Origin: Holosporales bacterium
GTDB lineage: Bacteria > Pseudomonadota > Alphaproteobacteria > UBA3830 > JAIRMZ01
Reading direction: 5' to 3'
Assembly: GCA_031258355.1 (NCBI GenBank)
Contig: JAIRMZ010000003.1
Location: 1 to 16,780, forward strand
DNA length: 16,780 nucleotides
Shown: positions 1 to 7,209 of the stretch, piece by piece
Numbering within the stretch: the stretch's first letter is position 1
How the letters are laid out: every line of letters begins with the position of its first letter
Position numbers and translations under genes: made by a program
Notes under the pieces: model-generated
What the model was told of the DNA's origin: nothing
Seen by the model: the letters and a program-made list of their open reading frames with translations, nothing else
The model's database searches: none

Positions 1-16
1 AGATGCTTAGCGGGGC

Positions 17-1324
17 CTATTTCTGAAGGCAAGCGTAAAGGAAGCGCTTTTTCCCTGAAGCGATCTTCGCGCGTTCTTTAGGGAATTGTGCTGCCGTCAA
101 TATTTCTTCTTCGCTCGAAATACTTGTATCATTCAAATAGGCGCCTCCTCCACGGATTAAGCGCCGGGCCTCTCCTCGGGAGGAGCAAAGGCCGCTCTCC
201 GCCAAAAGGTCTACTATGGTCTTTGTTCCCAGCCAATCACGGGGAACAAAGAATGTCGGGATCTGATCATTCCTTTCTGCGCCTCCATAAAACAGCGCCT
301 GGACGGCTTGATGAATCTGGGGGATCACTTCTTGGCCATGTGTGAGTGCCGTGACACTGTCTGCAAGGGTCTTTTTAGTAGCATTGATGTCCTCAGCCTT
401 TTCTAGTACAGCGATTTCTTCCAAGGGAAGATCGGTAAAGAGGCGTAAAAATCGGCTAACATCTCGGTCATCGACATTCCGCCAATATTGCCAAAAATCG
501 AGAGGAGAACAGAATTCTGGCCGGAGCCAGACCGCACCTTGCGCGGTTTTTCCCATTTTAGTGCCACTTGACGTCTCAAGAAGAGGGGTTGTGAGGGCGA
601 AGACTTCTGTTTGCGTCATGCGACGAATGAACTCTACGCCGCTAACGATATTGCCCCACTGATCTGATCCACCGATCTGCAGAACGCAATTTTCGCGCCG
701 CAAGAGCTCCAAGAAATCGTAAGCCTGTAGAAGCGGATAGTTGAACTCCAAAAAGCTGAAGGGGAGATTGTTTTCAAGCTTTTGTTTGACCGAATCCAAG
801 GAGAGGAGCCGCCCCATCGGGAAATGGCGTCCTATCTCGCGTAAGAAAGGAATGTATTCCAGCCGATCAAGCCAATCGGCATTGTTGACTAATTTCCCGT
901 CGTGATCTTGCGTCCCGAATCGGATATAGGGCGCGTAGCTGAGGCGGATTCCTTGAATATTGCGTGTAAGCTCCTCCTCCGACAGCATAGGACGTGTTGT
1001 GTTCCGGAAAGAGGGATCCCCAATTTTGCTTGTCCCTCCGCCAACCAAGGCAAGGGGACGGTGCCCATGCCTCTGGAACAGCCGCAGGAGCATGATGGGA
1101 ACAAGATTCCCGACATGTAGGCTCTCTGCTGTCGCATCCACACCTAGATAAAGCGTGACGGGTCCTTCGGCAAGACGCGCATCCAAACGTGCCAAATCCG
1201 TCCCCTGGTACAGGAAGCCTCGTTCTGAAGCTTCCTGAAGAACAGGGGAAAGGAAAGGAGGTGTTACAGAAACTCTCTCACCAGTTTGCGGCATAACAGA
1301 AACTCTCTCACCAGTTTGCGGCAT
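17..1324 (-). CDS. tyrS: Tyrosyl-tRNA synthetase
   Basis: Charges tRNA-Tyr with tyrosine in the cytoplasm (class I aminoacyl-tRNA synthetase). The 435-residue product matches the usual bacterial length of about 400-430. The HIGH signature appears as HVGN at residues 70-73 and the KMSKS loop as KMGKT at 256-260. The tyrosine-pocket stretch GGSDQWGN is at about 218-225. An S4-like RNA-binding tail lies around 375-435 (SRGEARRLIRGGG). The start overlaps the end of the upstream hydrolase gene by 17 bp, so the two are probably co-transcribed and translationally coupled. Two in-frame ATGs exist (1324 and 1294), created by a 30-bp duplication that repeats the peptide MPQTGERVSV. The outer ATG has AAGGA about 13 nt upstream, which is rather far. 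The inner ATG has GGTGAGAGAG 8 nt upstream and is an equally good start. The identity is secure; the exact start is not. Confidence 0.97.
   Translation of the reverse strand: MPQTGERVSVMPQTGERVSVTPPFLSPVLQEASERGFLYQGTDLARLDARLAEGPVTLYLGVDATAESLHVGNLVPIMLLRLFQRHGHRPLALVGGGTSKIGDPSFRNTTRPMLSEEELTRNIQGIRLSYAPYIRFGTQDHDGKLVNNADWLDRLEYIPFLREIGRHFPMGRLLSLDSVKQKLENNLPFSFLEFNYPLLQAYDFLELLRRENCVLQIGGSDQWGNIVSGVEFIRRMTQTEVFALTTPLLETSSGTKMGKTAQGAVWLRPEFCSPLDFWQYWRNVDDRDVSRFLRLFTDLPLEEIAVLEKAEDINATKKTLADSVTALTHGQEVIPQIHQAVQALFYGGAERNDQIPTFFVPRDWLGTKTIVDLLAESGLCSSRGEARRLIRGGGAYLNDTSISSEEEILTAAQFPKERAKIASGKKRFLYACLQK
1265..1324. repeat. 30-bp tandem direct repeat at the tyrS start
   Basis: Two adjacent 30-bp units, 1265-1294 and 1295-1324, are identical except at their first plus-strand base (t at 1265, a at 1295). 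Each reads on the minus strand as ATG followed by nine codons of MPQTGERVSV, so both copies are in frame with tyrS. The unit also contains the hydrolase stop codon (TGA at 1308-1310 in the first copy) and a GGTGAGAGAG purine run that can act as a Shine-Dalgarno site for the second ATG. Confidence 0.97.
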
Positions 1325-1976
1325 ATGCGAGAGATTGTCCTTGCTGTGCCGCTGTCACATAATCAACTGCGTATTGGTAGATCGTATCTAAGTGGTTTGT
1401 ATAGAAATGGTCCGCCTGAGGCAGAACACGATAGTCGATCTGGATACCCTTTTGAGAATTTAGTTTCGTCACAAGAGCATCAACGCTTTGTTCATCGACG
1501 ATATCATCCTTCTTGCCACACACAATCATCCCTGAGACAGGGCATGGTGCGAGGAAGTTAAAGTCATAAAGATTAGCGGGAGGACTTACAGAGATAAATC
1601 CAGCCACCTCTGGGCGTCGCATTAAGAGCTGCATCGCAACCCATGCGCCAAAGGAAAACCCTGCTACCAACAAAGGATTCCCTTTTGGATTGACCGATTG
1701 CAACCAGTCTAAAGCAGCCGCAGCATCAGCAACTTCTCCTTCTCCACTATCGAAGGATCCTTCTGAAGATCCAACGCCACGAAAATTAAAGCGCATTACC
1801 GAAAGGCCTTGCTTCGCAAAAGCTCGATACAAGGTATATGTGACACGATTATGCATGGTCCCACCCTGTAAAGGATGAGGATGCAAAACCAATGCCACTG
1901 GCAATTTCGCACAAGCGCCATGGTGGTACACACCTTCTAGCCGGCCTGCTGGTCCATTAAAAGTAATTTGAGACAT
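1308..1976 (-). CDS. Alpha/beta hydrolase, COG2945-like
   Basis: Cytoplasmic hydrolase of unknown substrate; no signal peptide or membrane segment is visible. The 222 residues show the full alpha/beta-hydrolase set. An HPHPLQGGTMHN block lies at 32-43, typical of the COG2945 group. The nucleophile elbow GFSFG is at 106-110 (Ser108). An acidic residue follows in the GKKDD stretch (Asp157 or Asp158), and the catalytic His190 sits in ADHFY. A good ribosome-binding site (AAGGA, 8 nt before ATG) supports the start. A TTGCAA-N17-TATATA promoter lies just upstream. The 3' end overlaps tyrS, so the hydrolase is the first gene of a two-gene unit. The hydrolase fold is certain from the motifs; whether it acts as an esterase or on another bond cannot be told. 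Confidence 0.9.
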   Translation of the reverse strand: MSQITFNGPAGRLEGVYHHGACAKLPVALVLHPHPLQGGTMHNRVTYTLYRAFAKQGLSVMRFNFRGVGSSEGSFDSGEGEVADAAAALDWLQSVNPKGNPLLVAGFSFGAWVAMQLLMRRPEVAGFISVSPPANLYDFNFLAPCPVSGMIVCGKKDDIVDEQSVDALVTKLNSQKGIQIDYRVLPQADHFYTNHLDTIYQYAVDYVTAAQQGQSLAYAANW

Positions 1977-2002
1977 TATTAAATTCCTTTGTTTCCCTCC
2001 TT

Positions 2003-2031
2003 TATATAGGGAGATCTTTCGCGTTTTGCAA
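2003..2031 (-). promoter_or_regulatory. Sigma-70-type promoter for hydrolase-tyrS
   Basis: Reading on the minus strand, TTGCAA (plus positions 2026-2031) is followed after exactly 17 nt by TATATA (2003-2008). Both hexamers are close to consensus and the site lies about 27 bp before the hydrolase ATG at 1976, so the 5' leader would be short and include the AAGGA ribosome-binding site. It also separates the hydrolase-tyrS unit from the mrdA-rodA-chpT unit upstream, although no clear terminator was seen after chpT. Confidence 0.6.
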
Positions 2032-2091
2032 GATCCTTTTTCATTTTTCGAGGTGCGAGTAGTGTTCTCAAGTTAAAGAAGGACGTTTCCC

Positions 2092-2712
2092 TCAAGAAAC
2101 AAGAGAGGCCTTATGGCATAGAGAAAGAGTTACTCCTTCTGAAGTTTGCTCCAGATGGAAGGTCCCCCGAGAGGCCTGTGCAAAGTCCTCTAAGAGAGCA
2201 CAGAAAATCGTTTGTGCGGAGAGGTTTTTTTCTTTGTTCAAAAACCATGTCCGGGCTTCTTCAGAAAGGACAATCCCTTCTCCTTGACCTATGCAATAGA
2301 AATCTGTGCCTCTTTGCTGACAAAGAAAGGTGCTGTTCTTCTTGCGTACCAAGCTGGGAAGAAGAACGAGGGCGGCAGTAATAAGAAATTTCATCGCAAA
2401 CGTGGGCACCTTTTCAGAAAAGCCGCTGGCACTGAACGATACTTGCAGGCAGGCACTATGGGCAGAGAGCCCCTCTTGGACCTCTGCAAAGGCGTACTGG
2501 GAGTATACTTTTTCGGAAAGGGAAAGCAGACGGAAAAGCTTAAGTCGCGCTGAAAGCTTCTGCTGTGCTTCGAATAAAAGGTGAATGGCCTCCGTCTCCT
2601 TTGAGGAAGCAAGGGCCCCCGAAGCCAGACTGATCGTCCCGATCGGGGCGGACAAATCGTGACAGAGACGCGCCAAAAACAGTTTCCATTCTTCAGAGAG
2701 AGCCAAAACCAT
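2092..2712 (-). CDS. chpT: ChpT-like histidine phosphotransferase
   Basis: In Alphaproteobacteria ChpT receives phosphate from the hybrid kinase CckA and passes it to CtrA and CpdR, controlling the cell cycle. The 206-residue product begins with the hallmark H-box LCHDLSAPIG (residues 16-25), with His18 the predicted phosphorylated residue. A helical hairpin follows to about residue 65. The C-terminal half (about 70-206) corresponds to the degenerate kinase-like domain of ChpT; no N, G1 or G2 ATP-binding boxes are visible, as expected for this family. The length is close to that of known ChpT proteins. AGGA lies 7 nt before the ATG. The gene is 66 bp downstream of rodA on the same strand and probably shares its transcript. 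The family call rests mainly on the H-box and overall layout; a shortened histidine kinase is the alternative. Confidence 0.82.
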   Translation of the reverse strand: MVLALSEEWKLFLARLCHDLSAPIGTISLASGALASSKETEAIHLLFEAQQKLSARLKLFRLLSLSEKVYSQYAFAEVQEGLSAHSACLQVSFSASGFSEKVPTFAMKFLITAALVLLPSLVRKKNSTFLCQQRGTDFYCIGQGEGIVLSEEARTWFLNKEKNLSAQTIFCALLEDFAQASRGTFHLEQTSEGVTLSLCHKASLVS

Positions 2713-2778
2713 GCAAATATCCTATCTTTTAAAGCAAAATAGAATCGATTTTTCTCTTATATTCAAGAGATGGTGGGG

Positions 2779-3888
2779 CTACGCCCCTAGACGAAAATGG
2801 CTATGGTGCGCCACGTTCAAAAGAAGGCCTAAGATGATAGATGTGGCAAGCAAAGAGCTTCCCCCATAAGAAACTAGAGGAAGGGGAACGCCCACCACAG
2901 GTAAAAGGCCCATGACCATCCCGATATTCACAAAGATATGTAGAAAAAGAAGAAAGACCAGTCCGTTGCCTAACAAACGGCCAAAATAACCGCGTGCCGA
3001 TTGGCTCGAAGCGTAACCCAATAAAAAGAGAAGAAAATACAAAAGGAGGAGGATGAGGCCTCCGCAAAAGCCCAATTCCTCGCAAAGCATCGTAAAGATA
3101 AAATCGGTATGTTTTTCTGGCAAAAAATTGAGATGACTTTGCGTTCCTTTAAGAAACCCTTTCCCCCAAAACCCTGCTGATCCGAGCGCGATTTTGGATT
3201 GGAGGAGGTGATATCCAGCCCCTAAGGGATCGCGATCTGGGTGGAGAAAAACGAGAAGACGCTTTCTTTGGTATGCATGCAAATGTGTCCAGATTATCGG
3301 AAAACAGCATAACCCCAGGCACCCTGCTCCGAGTATTTTCTTCCAGGAGAACCCCGCCAAGAAAATGACACATAACCCAGCCCCTATCAGAATCAAAGCG
3401 CTCCCGAGATCGGGCTGCCTAAGAACCAAAAGGCTTGGGAGAAGAGTCAGGATCAGTGGAAAGATATGTGCTCCTGGAGTGTACGCCTCCTGCTCTGTCA
3501 GCCCGCTATAATAGCGTCCTAGGGCGAGTATTAAGGCGCCTTTCATCAGTTCTGAGGGTTGAATTTGGATGAGGTAAAGGTCAATCCATCGCTGTGCGCC
3601 CATGCCCACAAAGCCCCAAAACTCTACAAGACAAAGGAGTGCCAGAATGCCCACATAGATCCAATACGCCCAGACATACCAAAAACGCTGATCGATCAAA
3701 GCCAAGACGATCATGACACCGAAACAAAGAGGAAAGCGGAGCGCTTGTCTTTCCGCACGTGGTCGCCAATGTCCTCCATCAGCGCTGTATTGCATTGCAA
3801 GACCAAGGAGAAAAATCGCGAGAACCAAAAGAAAAAAGAAGCTGTTTTTCTTGAGGAAAGGAAGGAATCTATCAGGGAAAAAACGCAT
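2779..3888 (-). CDS. rodA: RodA, SEDS peptidoglycan glycosyltransferase
   Basis: Polymerises lipid II into glycan strands in the inner membrane as part of the elongasome, paired with PBP2. The 369-residue protein is almost all membrane segments (about ten). Family signatures in order are QIQPSE (108-113), RQPDLGSA (157-164), the extracellular PEKHTDFIF stretch (257-265) and SYGGSS near the C-terminus. Asp262 in EKHTDF matches the catalytic aspartate known in E. coli RodA. The PEKHTDF stretch, together with the partner gene mrdA, supports RodA; the close paralogue FtsW is the alternative. The start lies 2 nt after the mrdA stop, with AAGAG overlapping the end of mrdA as ribosome-binding site, so expression is tightly coupled to PBP2. 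Confidence 0.95.
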   Translation of the reverse strand: MRFFPDRFLPFLKKNSFFFLLVLAIFLLGLAMQYSADGGHWRPRAERQALRFPLCFGVMIVLALIDQRFWYVWAYWIYVGILALLCLVEFWGFVGMGAQRWIDLYLIQIQPSELMKGALILALGRYYSGLTEQEAYTPGAHIFPLILTLLPSLLVLRQPDLGSALILIGAGLCVIFLAGFSWKKILGAGCLGLCCFPIIWTHLHAYQRKRLLVFLHPDRDPLGAGYHLLQSKIALGSAGFWGKGFLKGTQSHLNFLPEKHTDFIFTMLCEELGFCGGLILLLLYFLLFLLGYASSQSARGYFGRLLGNGLVFLLFLHIFVNIGMVMGLLPVVGVPLPLVSYGGSSLLATSIILGLLLNVAHHSHFRLGA

Positions 3889-3890
3889 AT

Positions 3891-5699
3891 TTACTCTTTT
3901 GGAACGATCGGAGGAAGCAACCGTTCAAAAATCTGCTTTGCAAGAGGAGCTGCAACGCCTCCCCCTTTTCCTCCATGTTCAACGACAAGGGCTATTGCAT
4001 ATTTTGGCGTCGCTTTTTCTCCCCTCGACGCATATCCCACAAAGAGGGCATGGTCTCGCTCTTCCCAAGAGCGATCTCCTGTATCGGTTTTATTCCGTTC
4101 GCGATCGCGCGCACTGATACGTCGGACCTGCGCGGTTCCTGTTTTTCCCGCAACAACAACTGTAGGATCCTCCGTCTGTGCCCTCCGCCCTGTTCCGATG
4201 GTACAAGTCTCAATGAGCGTTTTCTTAAGGAATTCAATCGTCTCTGGACGAAACCCGAGGTCTTTGGTGTCTTCGTCCTCTTCTTTTATCTCTAAAGTCG
4301 GATGCACCCGTTGACCTTTGTTGGCCACATGCGCAACCAAGATCGCTAATTGAAGGGGAGTAACGAGAATCGGACCCTGCCCAATAGCAATGAGAATCGT
4401 ATCTGCCACAGACCAGGACTCTTTCTGCCTCAATAGTTTCCAGGCGCGTGAAGGGATCAGGCCAGCCGCCTCTCCGTACAATACTCCTGCTATTTCACCG
4501 AGGCCCAATTTACGAGCCACTTCCGTCATTTTGTTCAGACCGAGACGTTTTGCGAGAGAGAAAAAGTATACATCACAAGAGTTATGCATGGCTTCTGCCA
4601 TCGTTAAAGCACCATGGCCTGTCTTATGCCAACAATGGAATTTATGGGTTCCTAGCTCCAAATATCCGGGACAGAATACTTTTTCTTGAGGAGAGAAACC
4701 CGCCTCCAAGGCGGCTAACAGCGTAACAATCTTAAAGGTAGAAGCAGGGGGATATTGTCCTGCTGTTGCCCGCGCAAGAAGAGGATGTTCGGGGTCTTGA
4801 AGAACTCTGCGCCAGGCGCCGCTTTCTCCTTGACTTAGTGCTGTTGGCGCGTAAGAGGGGACGGAGACCAGGCACCGGATCGCTCCGGAGGGAACTTCTA
4901 TGATGACACAGGATGCTGCCTTGTAAGGTTTGAGCAAGGCGTAGACAAAACTCTGGAGAGGGGCATCCAGCGTTGTTTTAAGATCCGTGCCTCGCACAGC
5001 AGGAGAGTGCTCCAACTGACGCACCACGCGACCGGTAGCATCAATCTCGACCTTGCGGAATCCTGCGCTTCCCAGCAACAGGCTATTAAAGGTGCGTTCC
5101 ATTCCTGCTTTACCTACACGGTAATCAGGATGTCTTGCCAAAGTCTCTAAAGCCGCTTCCTGAGATTCAGGAGCACCAATGTATCCCGTGACAGCGCCAA
5201 ACAACTCCTCATAAGGATAAGAGCGAGCATAACCTAAGGTGATATGCAGTTCTGAATAGCGAGATTGCAAGAACACGAGTCGAGAAACTTGTTCCCAAGA
5301 AAGAGCGTCTTGCACCAAAATTAAAGATAAATGTGGTTTTTTGTTACATTCTTCTCGAAGAGATTGAACTGCTGTCTTAGAGAGAGGGATCTCCTTTTGC
5401 AAAAGGGTAAGAATTTCTTCTCGACGCTCTTTAAAGGAGTTTTCAAGAAAAAGACGATAAGAACTCACATTAGCAGCAAGCGCCTTTCCTTCCTTATCGA
5501 GGATGTTCCCTCTTTGCGGAAGGATGGGCACGAAACGTACGCAGTTTTTTTGTGAGAGCAGGCTATAGCGGGTGTCTTCCCAGAACTGCAGAAAGACAAG
5601 ACGTGCGATCAAAAGCAAGAAAGCGCCTATCTCGAAGAAAAACAGCCTTCGGAACCGTTGCACAGGACGATAAACGTGCTCTTGTGGCGCCTTGGGCAT
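3891..5699 (-). CDS. mrdA: Penicillin-binding protein 2 (elongation transpeptidase)
   Basis: Cross-links peptidoglycan during side-wall growth; a class B PBP anchored in the inner membrane. The 602 residues contain an N-terminal anchor (about 18-38), a PBP dimerisation or pedestal domain (about 60-235, with RGNILD at 63-68) and a transpeptidase domain with all three catalytic motifs. These are STFK (Ser320 nucleophile, Lys323), SCD (374-376) and KTG (519-521). The length is typical for PBP2. GGGAG lies 6 nt before the ATG. It is the first gene of mrdA-rodA-chpT; mreB/mreC/mreD, often found next to it, are not upstream here. Nothing suggests loss of function. Confidence 0.97.
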   Translation of the reverse strand: MPKAPQEHVYRPVQRFRRLFFFEIGAFLLLIARLVFLQFWEDTRYSLLSQKNCVRFVPILPQRGNILDKEGKALAANVSSYRLFLENSFKERREEILTLLQKEIPLSKTAVQSLREECNKKPHLSLILVQDALSWEQVSRLVFLQSRYSELHITLGYARSYPYEELFGAVTGYIGAPESQEAALETLARHPDYRVGKAGMERTFNSLLLGSAGFRKVEIDATGRVVRQLEHSPAVRGTDLKTTLDAPLQSFVYALLKPYKAASCVIIEVPSGAIRCLVSVPSYAPTALSQGESGAWRRVLQDPEHPLLARATAGQYPPASTFKIVTLLAALEAGFSPQEKVFCPGYLELGTHKFHCWHKTGHGALTMAEAMHNSCDVYFFSLAKRLGLNKMTEVARKLGLGEIAGVLYGEAAGLIPSRAWKLLRQKESWSVADTILIAIGQGPILVTPLQLAILVAHVANKGQRVHPTLEIKEEDEDTKDLGFRPETIEFLKKTLIETCTIGTGRRAQTEDPTVVVAGKTGTAQVRRISARDRERNKTDTGDRSWEERDHALFVGYASRGEKATPKYAIALVVEHGGKGGGVAAPLAKQIFERLLPPIVPKE

Positions 5700-5717
5700 G
5701 CCTTTCTCCCTTTATCT

Positions 5718-5748
5718 CTCTATATAGAGGCTTTTTTGAAGAAAAAAG
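5718..5748 (-). promoter_or_regulatory. Putative mrdA promoter with two palindromes
   Basis: On the minus strand a TATATA -10-like box (plus 5721-5726) lies about 22 bp before the mrdA ATG. It sits in the centre of a perfect 12-bp palindrome, CTCTATATAGAG (5718-5729). Directly upstream is a second perfect inverted repeat, CTTTTTT-GAAG-AAAAAAG (5731-5748), which covers the spacer and where a -35 box should be. No good -35 hexamer is present, so either the promoter needs an activator or the true start lies elsewhere in the 5700-6226 gap. Confidence 0.35.
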
Positions 5749-5815
5749 TCTAAGGAGGCCCACTTTCTTTCCGAAGTGTACGAGTGGACAAAAATTCTTG
5801 TCTTCAGAAAGGCGA

Positions 5816-5845
5816 TTTTCATTTCTAATCGCTTTTTTCTATAAT
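5816..5845 (+). promoter_or_regulatory. Putative promoter of a short intergenic transcript
   Basis: TTTTCA (5816-5821) is followed after 18 nt by a perfect TATAAT (5840-5845). Transcription would begin near 5852, run away from mrdA and meet the hairpin at 6044-6069. No gene-length reading frame lies between. Confidence 0.4.
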
Positions 5846-5851
5846 GCCGAT

Positions 5852-6069
5852 TCTCTTTGCAAGATATGATGAACTACACAAAGGTCATTCGCCTTCTTTT
5901 GAAGTCTTGATCAAAACAACATATTTATAAAGAAAGGAGCAAATTAACGGTATTACTTTGTTTTTTCTATCAAAAATGAAGAGAAAGTTTCGTTACAGAA
6001 GCATAAAAAATCTAGAAACAATCCCCAATAATATTCTTCCATTAAATCCTCTAGAATAAGAGGATTTTT
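5852..6069 (+). ncRNA. Possible small RNA or leader transcript
   Basis: Predicted only from a promoter-like TTTTCA-N18-TATAAT at 5816-5845 and a hairpin followed by five T at 6044-6069, giving a transcript of about 218 nt. Two tiny reading frames lie inside: 5866-5910 (14 residues, MMNYTKVIRLLLKS) and 5976-6059 (27 residues, basic start MKRKFRYRS). Neither has a clear ribosome-binding site. I do not recognise any known RNA family or riboswitch. It could equally be plain divergent-promoter DNA. Confidence 0.22.
6044..6069 (+). terminator. Intrinsic terminator-like hairpin
   Basis: A perfect 9-bp stem, AAATCCTCT (6044-6052) and AGAGGATTT (6059-6067), encloses a 6-nt loop; the plus strand carries TTTTT at 6065-6069, partly within the stem. 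It is only moderately GC-rich. Its orientation fits termination of plus-strand transcription before the regulator gene at 6227. Confidence 0.5.
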
Positions 6070-6164
6070 CTGCCAAAGTACTGACCAATACTTTCTCCAG
6101 AGAAAGATTTCTTGGAGAACGGTGGACATTTATCTCACGAAAATATAAAGAAATATTCCTATCA

Positions 6165-6192
6165 TTTGCAGAATCCTTTTTGATGTTGTAAT
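6165..6192 (+). promoter_or_regulatory. Putative promoter of the HTH regulator
   Basis: TTTGCA (6165-6170), 16-nt spacer, then TGTAAT (6187-6192), which matches the -10 consensus at five of six positions. The expected start is near 6199, about 28 nt before the chosen ATG at 6227. Confidence 0.35.
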
Positions 6193-6216
6193 TTGACGTC
6201 GTTGTAAATTAATGAT

Positions 6217-6220
6217 GGAG
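6217..6220 (+). promoter_or_regulatory. Ribosome-binding site that decides the regulator start
   Basis: Four ATGs crowd the 5' end (6212, 6215, 6224, 6227). GGAG at 6217-6220 lies 6 nt before the ATG at 6227 and only 3 nt before 6224, while nothing resembling a Shine-Dalgarno site precedes 6212 or 6215. This favours 6227. Confidence 0.55.
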
Positions 6221-6226
6221 AGAATG

Positions 6227-7102
6227 ATGGCTGGAAGCAATTTAAATCCTCTTCCTGTGGATGAGGTTGGGCAAGGGGGAGTTGGGCACGCTCCTATTTC
6301 GTTAACGACTCCTGGAAAAAGGGGGAGAAGACGACGTGGGAGCGCCATGACACATCTGAAATATCTCAGAAAGCGTGTGGGTTTAACGCTCGAGATTCTA
6401 TCAGAACTAACAGGTATCTCTGTTTCGTATCTTTCGCGTCTCGAGTCGGGATCACGACGGTTAAACACGGATCTTATTCGGCGTTTGTCTGGCGCGTTTG
6501 GCTGTGATCCAGCAGAGCTTCTTGTGGATAAAATTCATGAAGAGTCTGCTATTTTGCCGGCTGAAATTCGGATGAGACGGGGAGAGATGTTCGGTCGTTC
6601 CCTTGAGGGAAGTCCCATCACCCGGTCTGTAGAGGGAGCACGGGACCTTCCTGTTTACGCTCTTTGCGCAGGAGCTTCTGAGGGAACAGTTGAGCTAAAA
6701 ACGGAGGCTGCAGTGGAAATGCGCCACCGTCCGGCGGAGCTTGCAGGAAAGCGTGATGCTTTCGCGGCTAGAGCGGGCGCGTATTTGCATCCACACTTTA
6801 CAGAAACGACGTTAATTTGGTTTGTCCCAGCATCTCCAGTCTCTCCTGAGGCGACGGTTCTTTTGGTACTAGAGACAGGACAAGTCTTACTAAGAAAGGT
6901 CTGGAGCGTGACACCAACAAGTTTGCACGTCTGTTCTCTGGATCCTTTTGAGGAGCTAAAAAGCGGTAAAACCAGTGCAGTATGCAAGGCGAAAAACCCA
7001 TCATCTCACGTTACGAAAGACGATGGCTTAATTGAAATCGATCGGCATGTCCTACGAACAGCTTATCGGCTTGTTGGGACTTTGGATCTCAGCGCTCTGT
7101 AA
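6227..7102 (+). CDS. HTH (XRE-type) regulator with catalytically dead S24-like domain
   Basis: A DNA-binding transcription regulator of unknown targets, 291 residues from the chosen start (296 from 6212). A basic patch KRGRRRRG (31-38) precedes a Cro/C1-type helix-turn-helix (about 46-99: LTLEILSELTGISVSYLSRLESG, split here as LTLEILSELTG and ISVSYLSRLESG). The C-terminal half (about 140-291) follows the LexA/CI-like S24 fold seen in alphaproteobacterial regulators: RPAELAGKRDAFA, then a counterpart of the GDSMxP nucleophile loop, then PVSPEATVLLVLETGQVLLRKV. The nucleophile loop reads GAYLHP (184-189), with Tyr in place of Ser. The dyad lysine position is Arg223 or Lys224 depending on alignment. 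Self-cleavage is therefore unlikely. It stands alone, divergent from mrdA, 107 bp before ftsK on the same strand. Confidence 0.85.
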   Translation: MAGSNLNPLPVDEVGQGGVGHAPISLTTPGKRGRRRRGSAMTHLKYLRKRVGLTLEILSELTGISVSYLSRLESGSRRLNTDLIRRLSGAFGCDPAELLVDKIHEESAILPAEIRMRRGEMFGRSLEGSPITRSVEGARDLPVYALCAGASEGTVELKTEAAVEMRHRPAELAGKRDAFAARAGAYLHPHFTETTLIWFVPASPVSPEATVLLVLETGQVLLRKVWSVTPTSLHVCSLDPFEELKSGKTSAVCKAKNPSSHVTKDDGLIEIDRHVLRTAYRLVGTLDLSAL

Positions 7103-7120
7103 GAGATAACGGAAAATGGG

Positions 7121-7140
7121 GGAGGGGAGAATACTCCTCC
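7121..7140 (+). terminator. Weak terminator-like hairpin after the regulator
   Basis: GGAGG (7121-7125) can pair with CCTCC (7136-7140), with a few more pairs inside. It is not followed by a real T run (TCTTGCTTTC), so it is at best a weak rho-independent terminator between the regulator and ftsK. Confidence 0.28.
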
Positions 7141-7174
7141 TCTTGCTTTCTCTAGTTGGTTCATAGCAAACACT

Positions 7175-7203
7175 TTTCCCTCGTTTGAAGAAACCGCTAC
7201 AAT
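7175..7203 (+). promoter_or_regulatory. Putative ftsK promoter, possibly giving a leaderless mRNA
   Basis: TACAAT (7198-7203) matches the -10 consensus at five of six positions. With a 17-nt spacer the -35 is a poor TTTCCC (7175-7180). A start 7 nt after the -10 would fall on the A of the ftsK ATG at 7210. No Shine-Dalgarno sequence precedes that ATG, which fits a leaderless message. Confidence 0.28.
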
Positions 7204-7209
7204 CTTGTG

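Noticed and set aside
3559..4314. 251-codon plus-strand open frame opposite rodA and mrdA
   Set aside because: It is antisense to two genes with intact catalytic motifs, has no recognisable domain and reads as low-complexity basic/serine sequence. It is a shadow frame.
5976..6059. 27-codon basic peptide starting MKRKFRYRS
   Set aside because: No Shine-Dalgarno sequence, very short, and its stop lies in the terminator hairpin; kept only as part of the possible small-transcript finding.
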